From Azospirillaceae bacterium (GTDB lineage: Bacteria; Pseudomonadota; Alphaproteobacteria; Azospirillales; Azospirillaceae): a stretch of DNA of 64,000 bases. The notes below the pieces were generated by a model that made no database searches, had not been told where the DNA came from, and was given only the letters and a program-made list of their open reading frames with translations. The position numbers and the translations under genes are program-made. Below are positions 8,629-16,127 of the stretch, in pieces. The stretch lies in assembly GCA_028283825.1 (NCBI GenBank), contig JAPWJW010000001.1:1116001-1180000 (forward strand). Reading direction: 5' to 3'. How positions within the stretch are numbered: the stretch's first letter is position 1; every line of letters starts with the position of its first letter.

Positions 8629-10929
8629 TCAGGGGGTGGCACGCTTGCGGGCCGAGGGGCGCGGGGCCGGCTTCGGCGCGGGCGTCGCCTGGAACAGGGC
8701 CTCCACCCGGGCGAAGCGTTCGGCCATGGCCGGCGGCAGCGCGTCGCCCGCCGCCATCACGTCGCGCAGCACCCCCAGCGCCCGTTCGCGGGCGGCCGGG
8801 TCGGCGGGCAGCAGGTCGGGCAGGCCGGCCAGGGCTGCCTCCGCGTCCCGGTGCAGCAGCAGGTACTGGTCGCGCACCAGGGCCTTGAAACGCTCCAGCG
8901 TGATGGCGCCGCCATCGGGGGCCTGCTGGCGGATCTGGCGCAGCAGGGTGAAGCGGCGCTCATCCGCGCCGGCGTGCGGATCGGCCAGGGCGACGTACAG
9001 CAGGCCGCGCATCACCGCCTCCACCACCGCCTCCTGCTCCGTCCGGGGGACGATGGGTTCCTCCACCGGGGCGGGCGTCTCCAGCGCGTGGTGTTCCTTC
9101 ACCTTCGGCTCCAGCCCCAGCATGGATTGCAGGACGGGGGAGCCATAGAGGTTCAGGAACAGGTTCTCCGTCGTGCGGTCGCGCAAATCCTTCCAGGTGT
9201 CCAGCGCGTGGACGATGCCGTCGGACACGGCCTCCTGCACCTTCAGGAAGGGGTTGTCGGCCGACACCGGCCGGCGGTGGGTCCGCGCCCCTTCCGCCAG
9301 CTTGGCGACCGGCGCCATCAGCGGGTTCTTGTCCGAGAAGATCTCGAACCGCAGACGGTTGGGGTGCAGGCGGCGCAGCAGGGCCGCACTTTCCTCGCTC
9401 GACAGGCCCTTCACCACCGGCTGCAGCAGGGTGCGGTACAGCGACTTGTTGATGTCGGACATGCGGGCGACAGCGGCAAAGCGCTGGTCGTCACGGGTGT
9501 CGTTGCCGCCCAGTTCGCGGATGTCGTCCAGGCTGCGCCGCTCGAACCGGGTCAGATAGTCGCCGGCCACCAGGTCGGCGTGCGCCACCCCTTCCTTGGG
9601 CGTGAACACGGCCTCATACAGGCCCGGCGGCAGGACGTCGATCAGGTCCATGGTCCGGGTGAACTCGTCATGTTCCTTGGTCGCGACCTTGGCGGAGACG
9701 AAGATGCCCAGGTGGCCGATGCTCTGGTGCAGGGAATAGACGACGGTCTGGCCGCCGGCCGCCAGGTCGGCGTCGGTGTCGTACAGGTCCAGCAGCCAGT
9801 CCAGCGCCTGCTGCGGCGGGGTGATGTCGTCGCCCCAGGAACAGAAGACGATGATGGGCGACTTCACCGCCCGCAGGTCCAGGCGGGTGTCGTCCGACAG
9901 CACCATGCCGCCGGTGGACAGGCGGTTGCCCAGGAACAGCTCATCGGTGATGTACTGCATCTCGCCCGCGTTCAGCAGGACGGGGCTGCCCCACCACTTC
10001 TCGAATTCCAGGAAGCGCTGGGCCTCGGTGTCCACCTTGGAATAGACGGTGTAGTTCTTCTTCCACAGGGTGTTGGCGGGGTTCATGTTCTCGAAGTTGG
10101 CGACCAGCGCCGCGCCGTCGAAGATGCCGTGGCCCAGATCGCCGCTCAGCGTCGTCAGCCAGGTGCCGCCCAGCAGGCCGCCCAGGTAGCGCAGCGGGTT
10201 CTTCTCATGCACGCCCGCCCAGTAGGACAGGGGCGCGCCGGCCAGCACGATGGGGCCGACGATGTCGGGCCGCATGGCCGCCATCATCATGATCTGCCAG
10301 CCGGCCTGGCAGTTGCCGATCAGGCAGGGCTTGCCCTCGGCGTCCGCATGCAGTTCGCCGACCTTCTCCACGAACGTCGCCTCGGCGCGGCAGACATCCT
10401 CCACCGTCTGGCCGGGCACGGGCTCGGGCAGGAAACCCACGAAATAACAGGGGTGGCCGTCGCGCAGGGCCACGCCGATCTCACTGTCGTGCTTCATGCC
10501 GCCGATGCCGGGGCCGTGGCCGGCGCGGGGGTCGAAGACGACGAAGGGGCGCTTGTGCGGGTCGGTCACGGTGTCCGCCGGCGGCTGGATGCGCACCAGG
10601 CAGTAGTTGACGGGCCGGGGCAGCTGCCGCCCGTCCAGCACCAGTTCGTAACCGAAGCTCAGGACGTTGGGCCAGGGTTCGGCGATGTGCTCGAAATGGT
10701 CGTTGCCGCGCTGGCGCAGCACGTCCAGGAATAGCAAGGAGCGCTGGGTCGCGTCCACCCAGTATTCCTGCGCCTGCCGCGCCAGGCCGAGTGCGGGTGC
10801 GAAGGCGGCGGTGGGCCAGAGGCCGCCCCACGGCGCGCCCAGGCCACCGATCTTCCCACCGATTTCTTCTTTTTTCTGGGTGGTGGGTGCGGGTTTCTGC
10901 GCCGTTGCCGATGGAATCGCCGTGTCCAT
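8629..10929 (-). CDS. DUF3141 protein, PHA-synthase-like alpha/beta hydrolase
   Basis: A 766-residue protein of the DUF3141 family, distantly related to class III polyhydroxyalkanoate synthases. Residues of roughly 50-450 form an alpha/beta-hydrolase region with LIGNCQAGWQIMMMAA, a nucleophile elbow with Cys where lipases have Ser, as in PHA synthases. IIVFCSWGDDITPPQQALDW supplies the expected Asp and SIGHLGIFVSAKVATKEHDE the His. The C-terminal 250 residues are helical and charged and end in a Pro/Lys/Arg-rich tail. An AAGGAGG site lies just upstream of the ATG. As first gene of the operon with pta, ackA and fabI it probably handles acyl-CoA or polyester, but no activity has been shown that I can name. 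Confidence 0.85.
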   Translation of the reverse strand: MDTAIPSATAQKPAPTTQKKEEIGGKIGGLGAPWGGLWPTAAFAPALGLARQAQEYWVDATQRSLLFLDVLRQRGNDHFEHIAEPWPNVLSFGYELVLDGRQLPRPVNYCLVRIQPPADTVTDPHKRPFVVFDPRAGHGPGIGGMKHDSEIGVALRDGHPCYFVGFLPEPVPGQTVEDVCRAEATFVEKVGELHADAEGKPCLIGNCQAGWQIMMMAAMRPDIVGPIVLAGAPLSYWAGVHEKNPLRYLGGLLGGTWLTTLSGDLGHGIFDGAALVANFENMNPANTLWKKNYTVYSKVDTEAQRFLEFEKWWGSPVLLNAGEMQYITDELFLGNRLSTGGMVLSDDTRLDLRAVKSPIIVFCSWGDDITPPQQALDWLLDLYDTDADLAAGGQTVVYSLHQSIGHLGIFVSAKVATKEHDEFTRTMDLIDVLPPGLYEAVFTPKEGVAHADLVAGDYLTRFERRSLDDIRELGGNDTRDDQRFAAVARMSDINKSLYRTLLQPVVKGLSSEESAALLRRLHPNRLRFEIFSDKNPLMAPVAKLAEGARTHRRPVSADNPFLKVQEAVSDGIVHALDTWKDLRDRTTENLFLNLYGSPVLQSMLGLEPKVKEHHALETPAPVEEPIVPRTEQEAVVEAVMRGLLYVALADPHAGADERRFTLLRQIRQQAPDGGAITLERFKALVRDQYLLLHRDAEAALAGLPDLLPADPAARERALGVLRDVMAAGDALPPAMAERFARVEALFQATPAPKPAPRPSARKRATP

Positions 10930-11297
10930 GCTGCCTCCTTAAGGTCAGTCAAGAATACTGATGGGCGGGACTATATCGGAATAATGTGAAAAGTATGCCA
11001 CTTCCGGCACGCTTTCCCGTTAGTTCCGCCAATGAACTATCCGGCTTTATTTACCGATGTTTGCGTAATCTGGAATGACTTAGGTCAACTATTGAACGTT
11101 TTTGGCTCGACCCTATCCGGGTGCGGCCGTCTGCCGCCCCCGGGGGCCCCGCGTGCGATGCAGCATAATTCAATATCCGCATCAGTGACTTATAAAACCA
11201 TCTGCCCCTGAGGGCGTAGCCAGGTCGGCTGGATCCGGGGACCGCCGGCGCGATTTTTCCGACGTTACGGCACCTATTAACTGTGAGCCGATGGCGC
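10930..11297. other. Intergenic region between the DUF3141 operon and the efflux operon
   Basis: Contains the ribosome site and presumably the promoter of the DUF3141 gene (minus strand; a TATAGT-like element lies near 10971-10976) and the 3' flank of the NodT gene. I found no clear terminator for the efflux operon and no open frame with convincing coding character. Confidence 0.4.
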
Positions 11298-12671
11298 TTA
11301 TGGCCGCACGTCCGGGGCCGGCATCCAGCCGCCGCCCAGGGCCTGGGCCAGGGTGATGGCGGCGTCCAGGCGGTCGGCGCGCGACTGTACCAGGGCCAGT
11401 TCGGCCGACAGCAGCCCCCGCTCCGCGTCCAGCTGTTCCAGATAGGGGGAATATCCGGCGCGATAGCGGTTGGTGGCGATGGCCAGGGTGCGGGCCAGGG
11501 CGTCGCGCTGGCGCAGCAGCGCCTCCTCCTGCTCCGCACTGCGCTGGACGGTGGCCAGCGCGTCCTCCACCTCGCGGAAGGCGGTCAGGGCGGCCTTGCG
11601 GTAGCCGAAGGCGGCCGCGTCGCGCCGGGCGGCCGCCGCATCCTCCTGCGCCCGCAGGCGGCCGCTGTCGAACAACGGCGCCAGCACGCCGCCGCCCAGG
11701 CTGAAGACGTTGATGGGGTCGGTCAGCAGGCTGGACACCACGGTGCCGCCCACGGCGCTCAGCTGCACGTCGGGCATGAAGGCGGCCCGCGCGGCATCCA
11801 GCGAGCGGTCGGCCGCCACCACCTGCTGTTCCGCCTGGGCGATGTCCGGCCGGCGGCGCAGCAGGTCGGACGGCAGGCCGGCGGGCACGGAGGGCGGCGC
11901 CAAGGTGGCCAGGTCGGCACCACGCCCGATGGCGCGCGGGTTTCCGCCCAGCAGCAGGCTCAGGCCGTCTTCCTGCCGGGTGATGGCCAGTTGGGTGGCG
12001 GGGATCAGCTGGGCCGCCGCCTCATACTCCGCCTGGGCCTGGGCCAGATCCAGCTGGGCGGCGTAGCCTTGCTCCGCCCGCCGCCGGGCCAGGTGCAATG
12101 ACGCCTCCCGCGCCGCCAGCGTCTGGCGCACCACGTCCAGCCGTGCGTCCAGCGCCCGCAGGCCGATATAGCCGGCGGCGGCCGACGCGGCCACGGCCAG
12201 GCGCACATTGTCATGGGCGGCCTGGGTCGCCAGCAGGGCTGCCCGTGCCGCCTCACCGGCATCGGCCAGGCGGCCGAACAGATCCAGGTCATAGGACGCG
12301 GTCGCTTCCCATTGGCCGGCGGTCTGCTGCTGGGGCTGGCCGAAGGCGTCGACGTCGCGCTGCCGTCCGCCGGTGGCGGCGAGCGTCACGTTGGGCAGGC
12401 GCTGCGCCTCCGCCAGACGGTACTGCGCCCGCGCCTCGGTCACGCGGGATGCCGCCACCATCACGTCGGTGTTGTTGGCCAATGCGGCGTCCACCACGCG
12501 GGTCAGGGCCGGATCACCGAAGGCCTGCCACCAGGCGGCGTCCAGACCGCCGCCCGGCGTGTCGGGGCCGCGCCAGGCGGCCGGTGGCGCCACGTCCGTG
12601 GTCAGGGGCGCTTCCGGCCGGGGGCCGCTGCACGCGGCTAGAAGCAGCAAGAGGGCGGCATAACGCTTCAT
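11298..12671 (-). CDS. NodT-family outer-membrane efflux lipoprotein
   Basis: A 457-residue TolC-like outer-membrane factor. The N-terminus is a lipoprotein signal (KRYAALLLLLAAC, lipobox LAAC), followed by two repeats of the OEP domain rich in long Ala/Arg helices; SYDLDLFGRL and LPSDLLRRRPDIAQAEQQV are hallmarks of NodT/OprM proteins, and the C-terminal YLEQLDAERGLLSAELALVQ is conserved. It forms the exit duct of a tripartite pump across both membranes. Its start overlaps the stop of the HlyD adaptor gene by four bases. Last gene of the four-gene efflux operon. Confidence 0.95.
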   Translation of the reverse strand: MKRYAALLLLLAACSGPRPEAPLTTDVAPPAAWRGPDTPGGGLDAAWWQAFGDPALTRVVDAALANNTDVMVAASRVTEARAQYRLAEAQRLPNVTLAATGGRQRDVDAFGQPQQQTAGQWEATASYDLDLFGRLADAGEAARAALLATQAAHDNVRLAVAASAAAGYIGLRALDARLDVVRQTLAAREASLHLARRRAEQGYAAQLDLAQAQAEYEAAAQLIPATQLAITRQEDGLSLLLGGNPRAIGRGADLATLAPPSVPAGLPSDLLRRRPDIAQAEQQVVAADRSLDAARAAFMPDVQLSAVGGTVVSSLLTDPINVFSLGGGVLAPLFDSGRLRAQEDAAAARRDAAAFGYRKAALTAFREVEDALATVQRSAEQEEALLRQRDALARTLAIATNRYRAGYSPYLEQLDAERGLLSAELALVQSRADRLDAAITLAQALGGGWMPAPDVRP

Positions 12672-13750
12672 CGTTTCGAATCCGTATCAACCCGCGTTTC
12701 CACCGACATGCCGGGCCGCAGGCGGTCGGCCAGGGGCTGGTTCGGGTTGATGGCGATGCGCACGCCGATGCGCTGCGGCACCTTGATGAAGTTGCCGGTG
12801 GCGTTGTCGGGTTTCAGCACCGCGAATTCCGATCCCGCCGCCGGCGACAGGGTTTCCACCGTGCCCGCCAGTTCGGCACCCGACAGGGCGTCGACGGTGA
12901 AGCGCACCGGCTGGCCGGGCGCCATGCGGGCGGTCTGCGCCTCCTTATAGTTGGCGATGATCCAGCGGTCGGCGGGCACCAGCGACAGGAACTGGGTGCC
13001 GTTGGTGACGTACTGGCCCAGGCGCACGCCCACCTCCCCCACCTGGCCGTCCTCGGGTGCGTAAATCACCGTATGCTCCAGGTCGATCTCCGCCAGGGTC
13101 AGCTGTGCGGCCGCCGCCTCCACCTGGGCTTCCAGGCCGCCCCGGCCCACGTCCACCGTGCGCACGTCCTGGTGCGCGATCTCACCGCTGGCCTCGGCCT
13201 GGCGCACCTGCGCCTCGGCCTGGGCCAGGGCCGCCTGGGTCTGGTCGCGTTCGCGGATGGAGACGGAACCGTCGCGCACCAGATCCATCACGCGGGCCAT
13301 GTCGGCCTTGGCGCGTTGCAGTTGGGCCCGCGCGTTGGCCAGGTTGGCCGTCTGGCCCTGCACGGCGGCGCTGCGGGCGGCGTGGGCCTGTTCGCTGTTG
13401 GCCAAGGCGGCGCGCTGGGCCGACAGGGTGGCGCGGGCCTGGTCCACCCGCGCCCTGTAGATACGGTCGTCGATGCGGGCCAGCACCTGGCCGGCGTGCA
13501 CATGGGCATAGTCGCCGATCTCGACGGCCACGACGTAACCGCTGACCTGCGGGGCGATCACCGTGGTGCGGCCCCGGATATAGGCGTTCTCCGTCGCCTC
13601 CACCGTGCCGGCGAAGGGCGGCAGGCGCCAAGCCGCCAGCAGGGCCGCCACGGCCCCCAGCGTCAAGGCGACGATGACCAGCACCACGGCCACGCTGTGG
13701 CGGGGTGGGTGCCAATGGTGATGGGCGGTTTGCGCGTCCGACGCTGTCAT
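12668..13750 (-). CDS. HlyD/EmrA-family periplasmic adaptor
   Basis: A 360-residue membrane-fusion protein linking an inner-membrane pump to an outer-membrane duct. After a short cytoplasmic tail there is one transmembrane helix (VAVVLVIVALTLGAVAALLA), then the biotinyl-lipoyl-like piece (TENAYIRGRTTVIAPQVSGYV), a long coiled-coil hairpin (about residues 100-210) and the returning beta-barrel (TVIYAPEDGQVGEVGVRLGQ). The EmrA-like NAYI motif fits the DHA2-type MFS partner encoded just upstream. Both gene junctions are ATGA overlaps. Confidence 0.95.
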   Translation of the reverse strand: MTASDAQTAHHHWHPPRHSVAVVLVIVALTLGAVAALLAAWRLPPFAGTVEATENAYIRGRTTVIAPQVSGYVVAVEIGDYAHVHAGQVLARIDDRIYRARVDQARATLSAQRAALANSEQAHAARSAAVQGQTANLANARAQLQRAKADMARVMDLVRDGSVSIRERDQTQAALAQAEAQVRQAEASGEIAHQDVRTVDVGRGGLEAQVEAAAAQLTLAEIDLEHTVIYAPEDGQVGEVGVRLGQYVTNGTQFLSLVPADRWIIANYKEAQTARMAPGQPVRFTVDALSGAELAGTVETLSPAAGSEFAVLKPDNATGNFIKVPQRIGVRIAINPNQPLADRLRPGMSVETRVDTDSKR

Positions 13751-15372
13751 GGGCGGCTTCTCCGGCCAAGGGTGGTGATCAGGGTGGCGTAGCCGACATA
13801 CAGGGCCGTGCCGACGGCCAGCGCCGCCACGAACAGGAAGACATCGTTGAAGGCCAGCACGCTGGCCTCGCGCGCCATGGCCTGGCCCAGCAGGCCGCCG
13901 CCTTGTGCCGTCCGCAGGGCAGCGTCGGGCAGGGCGCCGGCCAGGGCGGATGTGCCGGCCGCCAGGCGCTGCACCACCTGGGGGTCGGCCGCGATCAGAT
14001 GTTCCGACAGGGTCTGGGCGTGCCAGTGGGTGGCCGCCACCTGCAAACTGCCCAGCAGGGCCGATCCCGCCAGGCCGCCCACGTTCTGGGTGATGCTGAA
14101 CAGCACCATGAAGGTGACCAGATGGTCCGGCCCCTGCCGCACCATGCGCAGGAAACCCAGCACCAGGGCCGGCCCGATGAACAGGGTGGTGCCGAAGGCG
14201 ATCAGCGCCTGGCTGAGGTACAGTTCCGGCGGCCGGGTCAGGTTGGTGGCGTCGCTGTCCAGCCAGGCACCCGCCGCAATGATCAGGCCGGCGGCCATCA
14301 CCTGGAAGGGCAGGCGCTTTTCGGACAGGGTCAGGGCCGCCGTCGCCGTGCCGCCCAGCATGGCCAGGACGACGAAGCCGAACAGGGTGCGCAACTGGTC
14401 GTTGGTCAGGCCGCCCGCCGTCAGCAGGCCGACCGCGCCATAGGTCTGCTCCGCCAGCGCCACCCGCACCAGCAATGCCGCCGCCGCGAACCGCGCCATG
14501 TCCAGGGTGGTCAGCCAGCGCACCTGCACCAGCGGCGTGGCCCGATAGCGTTCGATCAGCCAGGCGGTGGCGAACAGCGGCACCGCCGCCGCCAGGGCCC
14601 AGCCCAGCCAGGCGGTGTCCGTCCACCACAGCAGCCGGCCTTGTCCCAGCACGCCGCAGACCAGCACCAGGCCCGGCAGCAGCAGGCCGATGGTGACGAA
14701 ATCCAGGGGGCGGAAGGCGGGGCTGCGCTCACTGGGTGGCAGGGGCAGGGCGGTGATGGCCGCCAGCACCGCCAGCGCCAGCCCGATCTCCATCAGGTGC
14801 AGCCCCTGCCATTCCTGCAAAGCCAGCATCTCCACCGGTACCAGGCGGGCCAGCGGCGTGCCCAGCTGGGTCAAGCCGATGCCGATGACCAGCGCCAGGG
14901 GCCGCAGCCGGACGGGGAAGGCCTGCAGCAGGTTGTAGACCGTCATGGTGGTCAGGCCGGCGGCGGTCATGCCGCTGACGCAGCGGATGACCACGGCCGC
15001 CGCGAAGCCCGGATGGATGAATTGCAGCAGGCCGGCGGCCAGGTAGGCCAGCAGCAGGGCGCGGGTGACGGCGGGAATCCCGAACTGCTGGCGCGCCCGC
15101 ACCAGCGTCAGGTTGGCACCGGCGTTGAAGGCGACATACAGCGCCGGCAGCCAGCTGGCCTGGTCGATATAGACGCCCAGCGCGCCCGTCAGGTTGGCCA
15201 GGTTGACGTTGACCAGGGCGTTGCCCAGCGTGGCGGTGACGCCCACCAGCACAGCCACCGCGGCGTACCCCAGCCGCCGGAGTGTCGGATGGCTGGGGGC
15301 CGCTGGCGACCCGGGAAAGGCCGGCCGCTCATTGGGGGCGAACTGGTAATCCTGATCGGTGGACGCGCTCAT
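13747..15372 (-). CDS. DHA2-family MFS multidrug efflux transporter (EmrB-like)
   Basis: A 541-residue polytopic protein with about 14 predicted membrane helices, the number expected for DHA2 drug:proton antiporters. The ATG at 15372 is chosen because it overlaps the stop of the SnoaL-like gene (ATGA); frames further upstream lie inside that gene. Helix 1 begins near residue 35 and GALGVYIDQASWLPALYVAF after it is typical of the family. It works with the downstream HlyD and NodT proteins as an EmrAB-TolC-like pump; fatty acids, uncouplers or phenolics are common substrates of such pumps, but specificity here is unknown. Confidence 0.92.
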   Translation of the reverse strand: MSASTDQDYQFAPNERPAFPGSPAAPSHPTLRRLGYAAVAVLVGVTATLGNALVNVNLANLTGALGVYIDQASWLPALYVAFNAGANLTLVRARQQFGIPAVTRALLLAYLAAGLLQFIHPGFAAAVVIRCVSGMTAAGLTTMTVYNLLQAFPVRLRPLALVIGIGLTQLGTPLARLVPVEMLALQEWQGLHLMEIGLALAVLAAITALPLPPSERSPAFRPLDFVTIGLLLPGLVLVCGVLGQGRLLWWTDTAWLGWALAAAVPLFATAWLIERYRATPLVQVRWLTTLDMARFAAAALLVRVALAEQTYGAVGLLTAGGLTNDQLRTLFGFVVLAMLGGTATAALTLSEKRLPFQVMAAGLIIAAGAWLDSDATNLTRPPELYLSQALIAFGTTLFIGPALVLGFLRMVRQGPDHLVTFMVLFSITQNVGGLAGSALLGSLQVAATHWHAQTLSEHLIAADPQVVQRLAAGTSALAGALPDAALRTAQGGGLLGQAMAREASVLAFNDVFLFVAALAVGTALYVGYATLITTLGRRSRP

Positions 15373-15827
15373 GCCGAGGCCCCGCCTGAGGTTCGCAACT
15401 GCCTCAGCATCAAGGCGGTATCCAGGTGCAGACGGTAGTCGACGATCCAGCCCCGGTCCCACCGGCATACCGCCAGGCGCAACACATTAAACGGCCGGCG
15501 CAACGATGCCGGGTCCGGGTCTTCGCCTTGGGGGGGCGAGGGCGCGCCGTGGGCGGTGCCGGTCAGCCGCGCGATGGAACAGCTGTGCAGGCCGTCATGG
15601 CTGCTGAACAGCTCGACATAGGGGGTGGTGTGCAACCGGGCGTCGGGGAAGGTGCTGCAAAAGCCCATGACCTGTTCGATATGCTGGCGCTTGCCCACCG
15701 GGCCGAAATCGCCATCGCCATGGGCGGTCATGGCCTCATCCAGGAACTCGGCGTAGTCGTCCCACCGCCGCTCGTTCCAGGCGCGATCAAGGGCCCGCAT
15801 CCGATCCAGCGTGCGGCGTACGGCCAT
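15369..15827 (-). CDS. SnoaL/NTF2-like small protein
   Basis: About 152 residues with the SnoaL/NTF2-like alpha+beta cone signature: an N-terminal helix with RALDRAWNERRWDDYAEFLD, then AHGDGDFGPVGKRQHIEQVM and beta strands ending in WIVDYRLHLDTALMLRQL. Members bind or isomerise small hydrophobic molecules such as polyketides and steroids. The start at ATG 15827 is a judgement: no strong ribosome site is visible and a longer frame to 15896 starts with an unlikely Gly/Arg-rich segment. First gene of the efflux operon, overlapping the pump gene by four bases, so it may act on or sense the pump's substrate. Confidence 0.7.
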   Translation of the reverse strand: MAVRRTLDRMRALDRAWNERRWDDYAEFLDEAMTAHGDGDFGPVGKRQHIEQVMGFCSTFPDARLHTTPYVELFSSHDGLHSCSIARLTGTAHGAPSPPQGEDPDPASLRRPFNVLRLAVCRWDRGWIVDYRLHLDTALMLRQLRTSGGASA

Positions 15828-15965
15828 GTCATGCCGGCGCCTTGGCGCGTGATGTCCCAACCCAGCACCCCATCTTCCGCCCCCTCCGGCAGCCACGGGG
15901 CCAATGGTAGGAAGGGGCGGGTGCCGGGCGGTAGTGAGGACAGCCGCGCTTACTGTTATATGCGC

Positions 15966-15994
15966 GGCATTTGAACGTGACCGTTCAAAATGCC
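15966..15994. promoter_or_regulatory. TetR-type palindromic operator upstream of the efflux operon
   Basis: Two 8-bp arms (15970-15977 and 15982-15989; TTTGAACG and CGTTCAAA) around TGAC, with further GGCAT/ATGCC symmetry outside. The arrangement resembles TetR/AcrR sites in front of efflux operons. A TATAAC -10-like element follows on the minus strand at about 15956-15961. No TetR gene is present nearby in the window, so the regulator would act in trans. Confidence 0.55.
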
Positions 15995-15995
15995 G

Positions 15996-16126
15996 CCCCT
16001 CAAGCGCCGGGCGCGACCATCCGGTCGCTTGGCTTCCTCAGTTTCCAGTCCACTGCGTTCCCCGGAAACTTCCGGCGGACGCCGTCGCGTCCTACAGCGG
16101 CACGAGCCACTCGTGCCGCTGCTGGT
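15996..16126 (-). repeat. Dispersed structured intergenic element, copy A
   Basis: First of four related elements, reading on the minus strand and starting about 7 bases after the stop of the winged-helix/TPR gene. Stem 1 is 16095-16106 with 16110-16121; stem 2 16077-16082 with 16087-16092; stem 3 16040-16046 with 16064-16070; stem 4 16013-16018 with 16023-16028. The GGAT loop of stem 4, the segment around stem 3 and the CTTGAGGGG tail are shared with the other copies, while stems 1 and 4 differ by paired changes. Confidence 0.85.
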
Positions 16127-16127
16127 A

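Noticed and set aside
8044-10734. A plus-strand open frame of almost 900 codons opposite DUF3141
   Set aside because: It is Gln/Gly/Arg/His-rich antisense shadow of a well-supported gene and has no family motif; long antisense frames are expected at this GC content.
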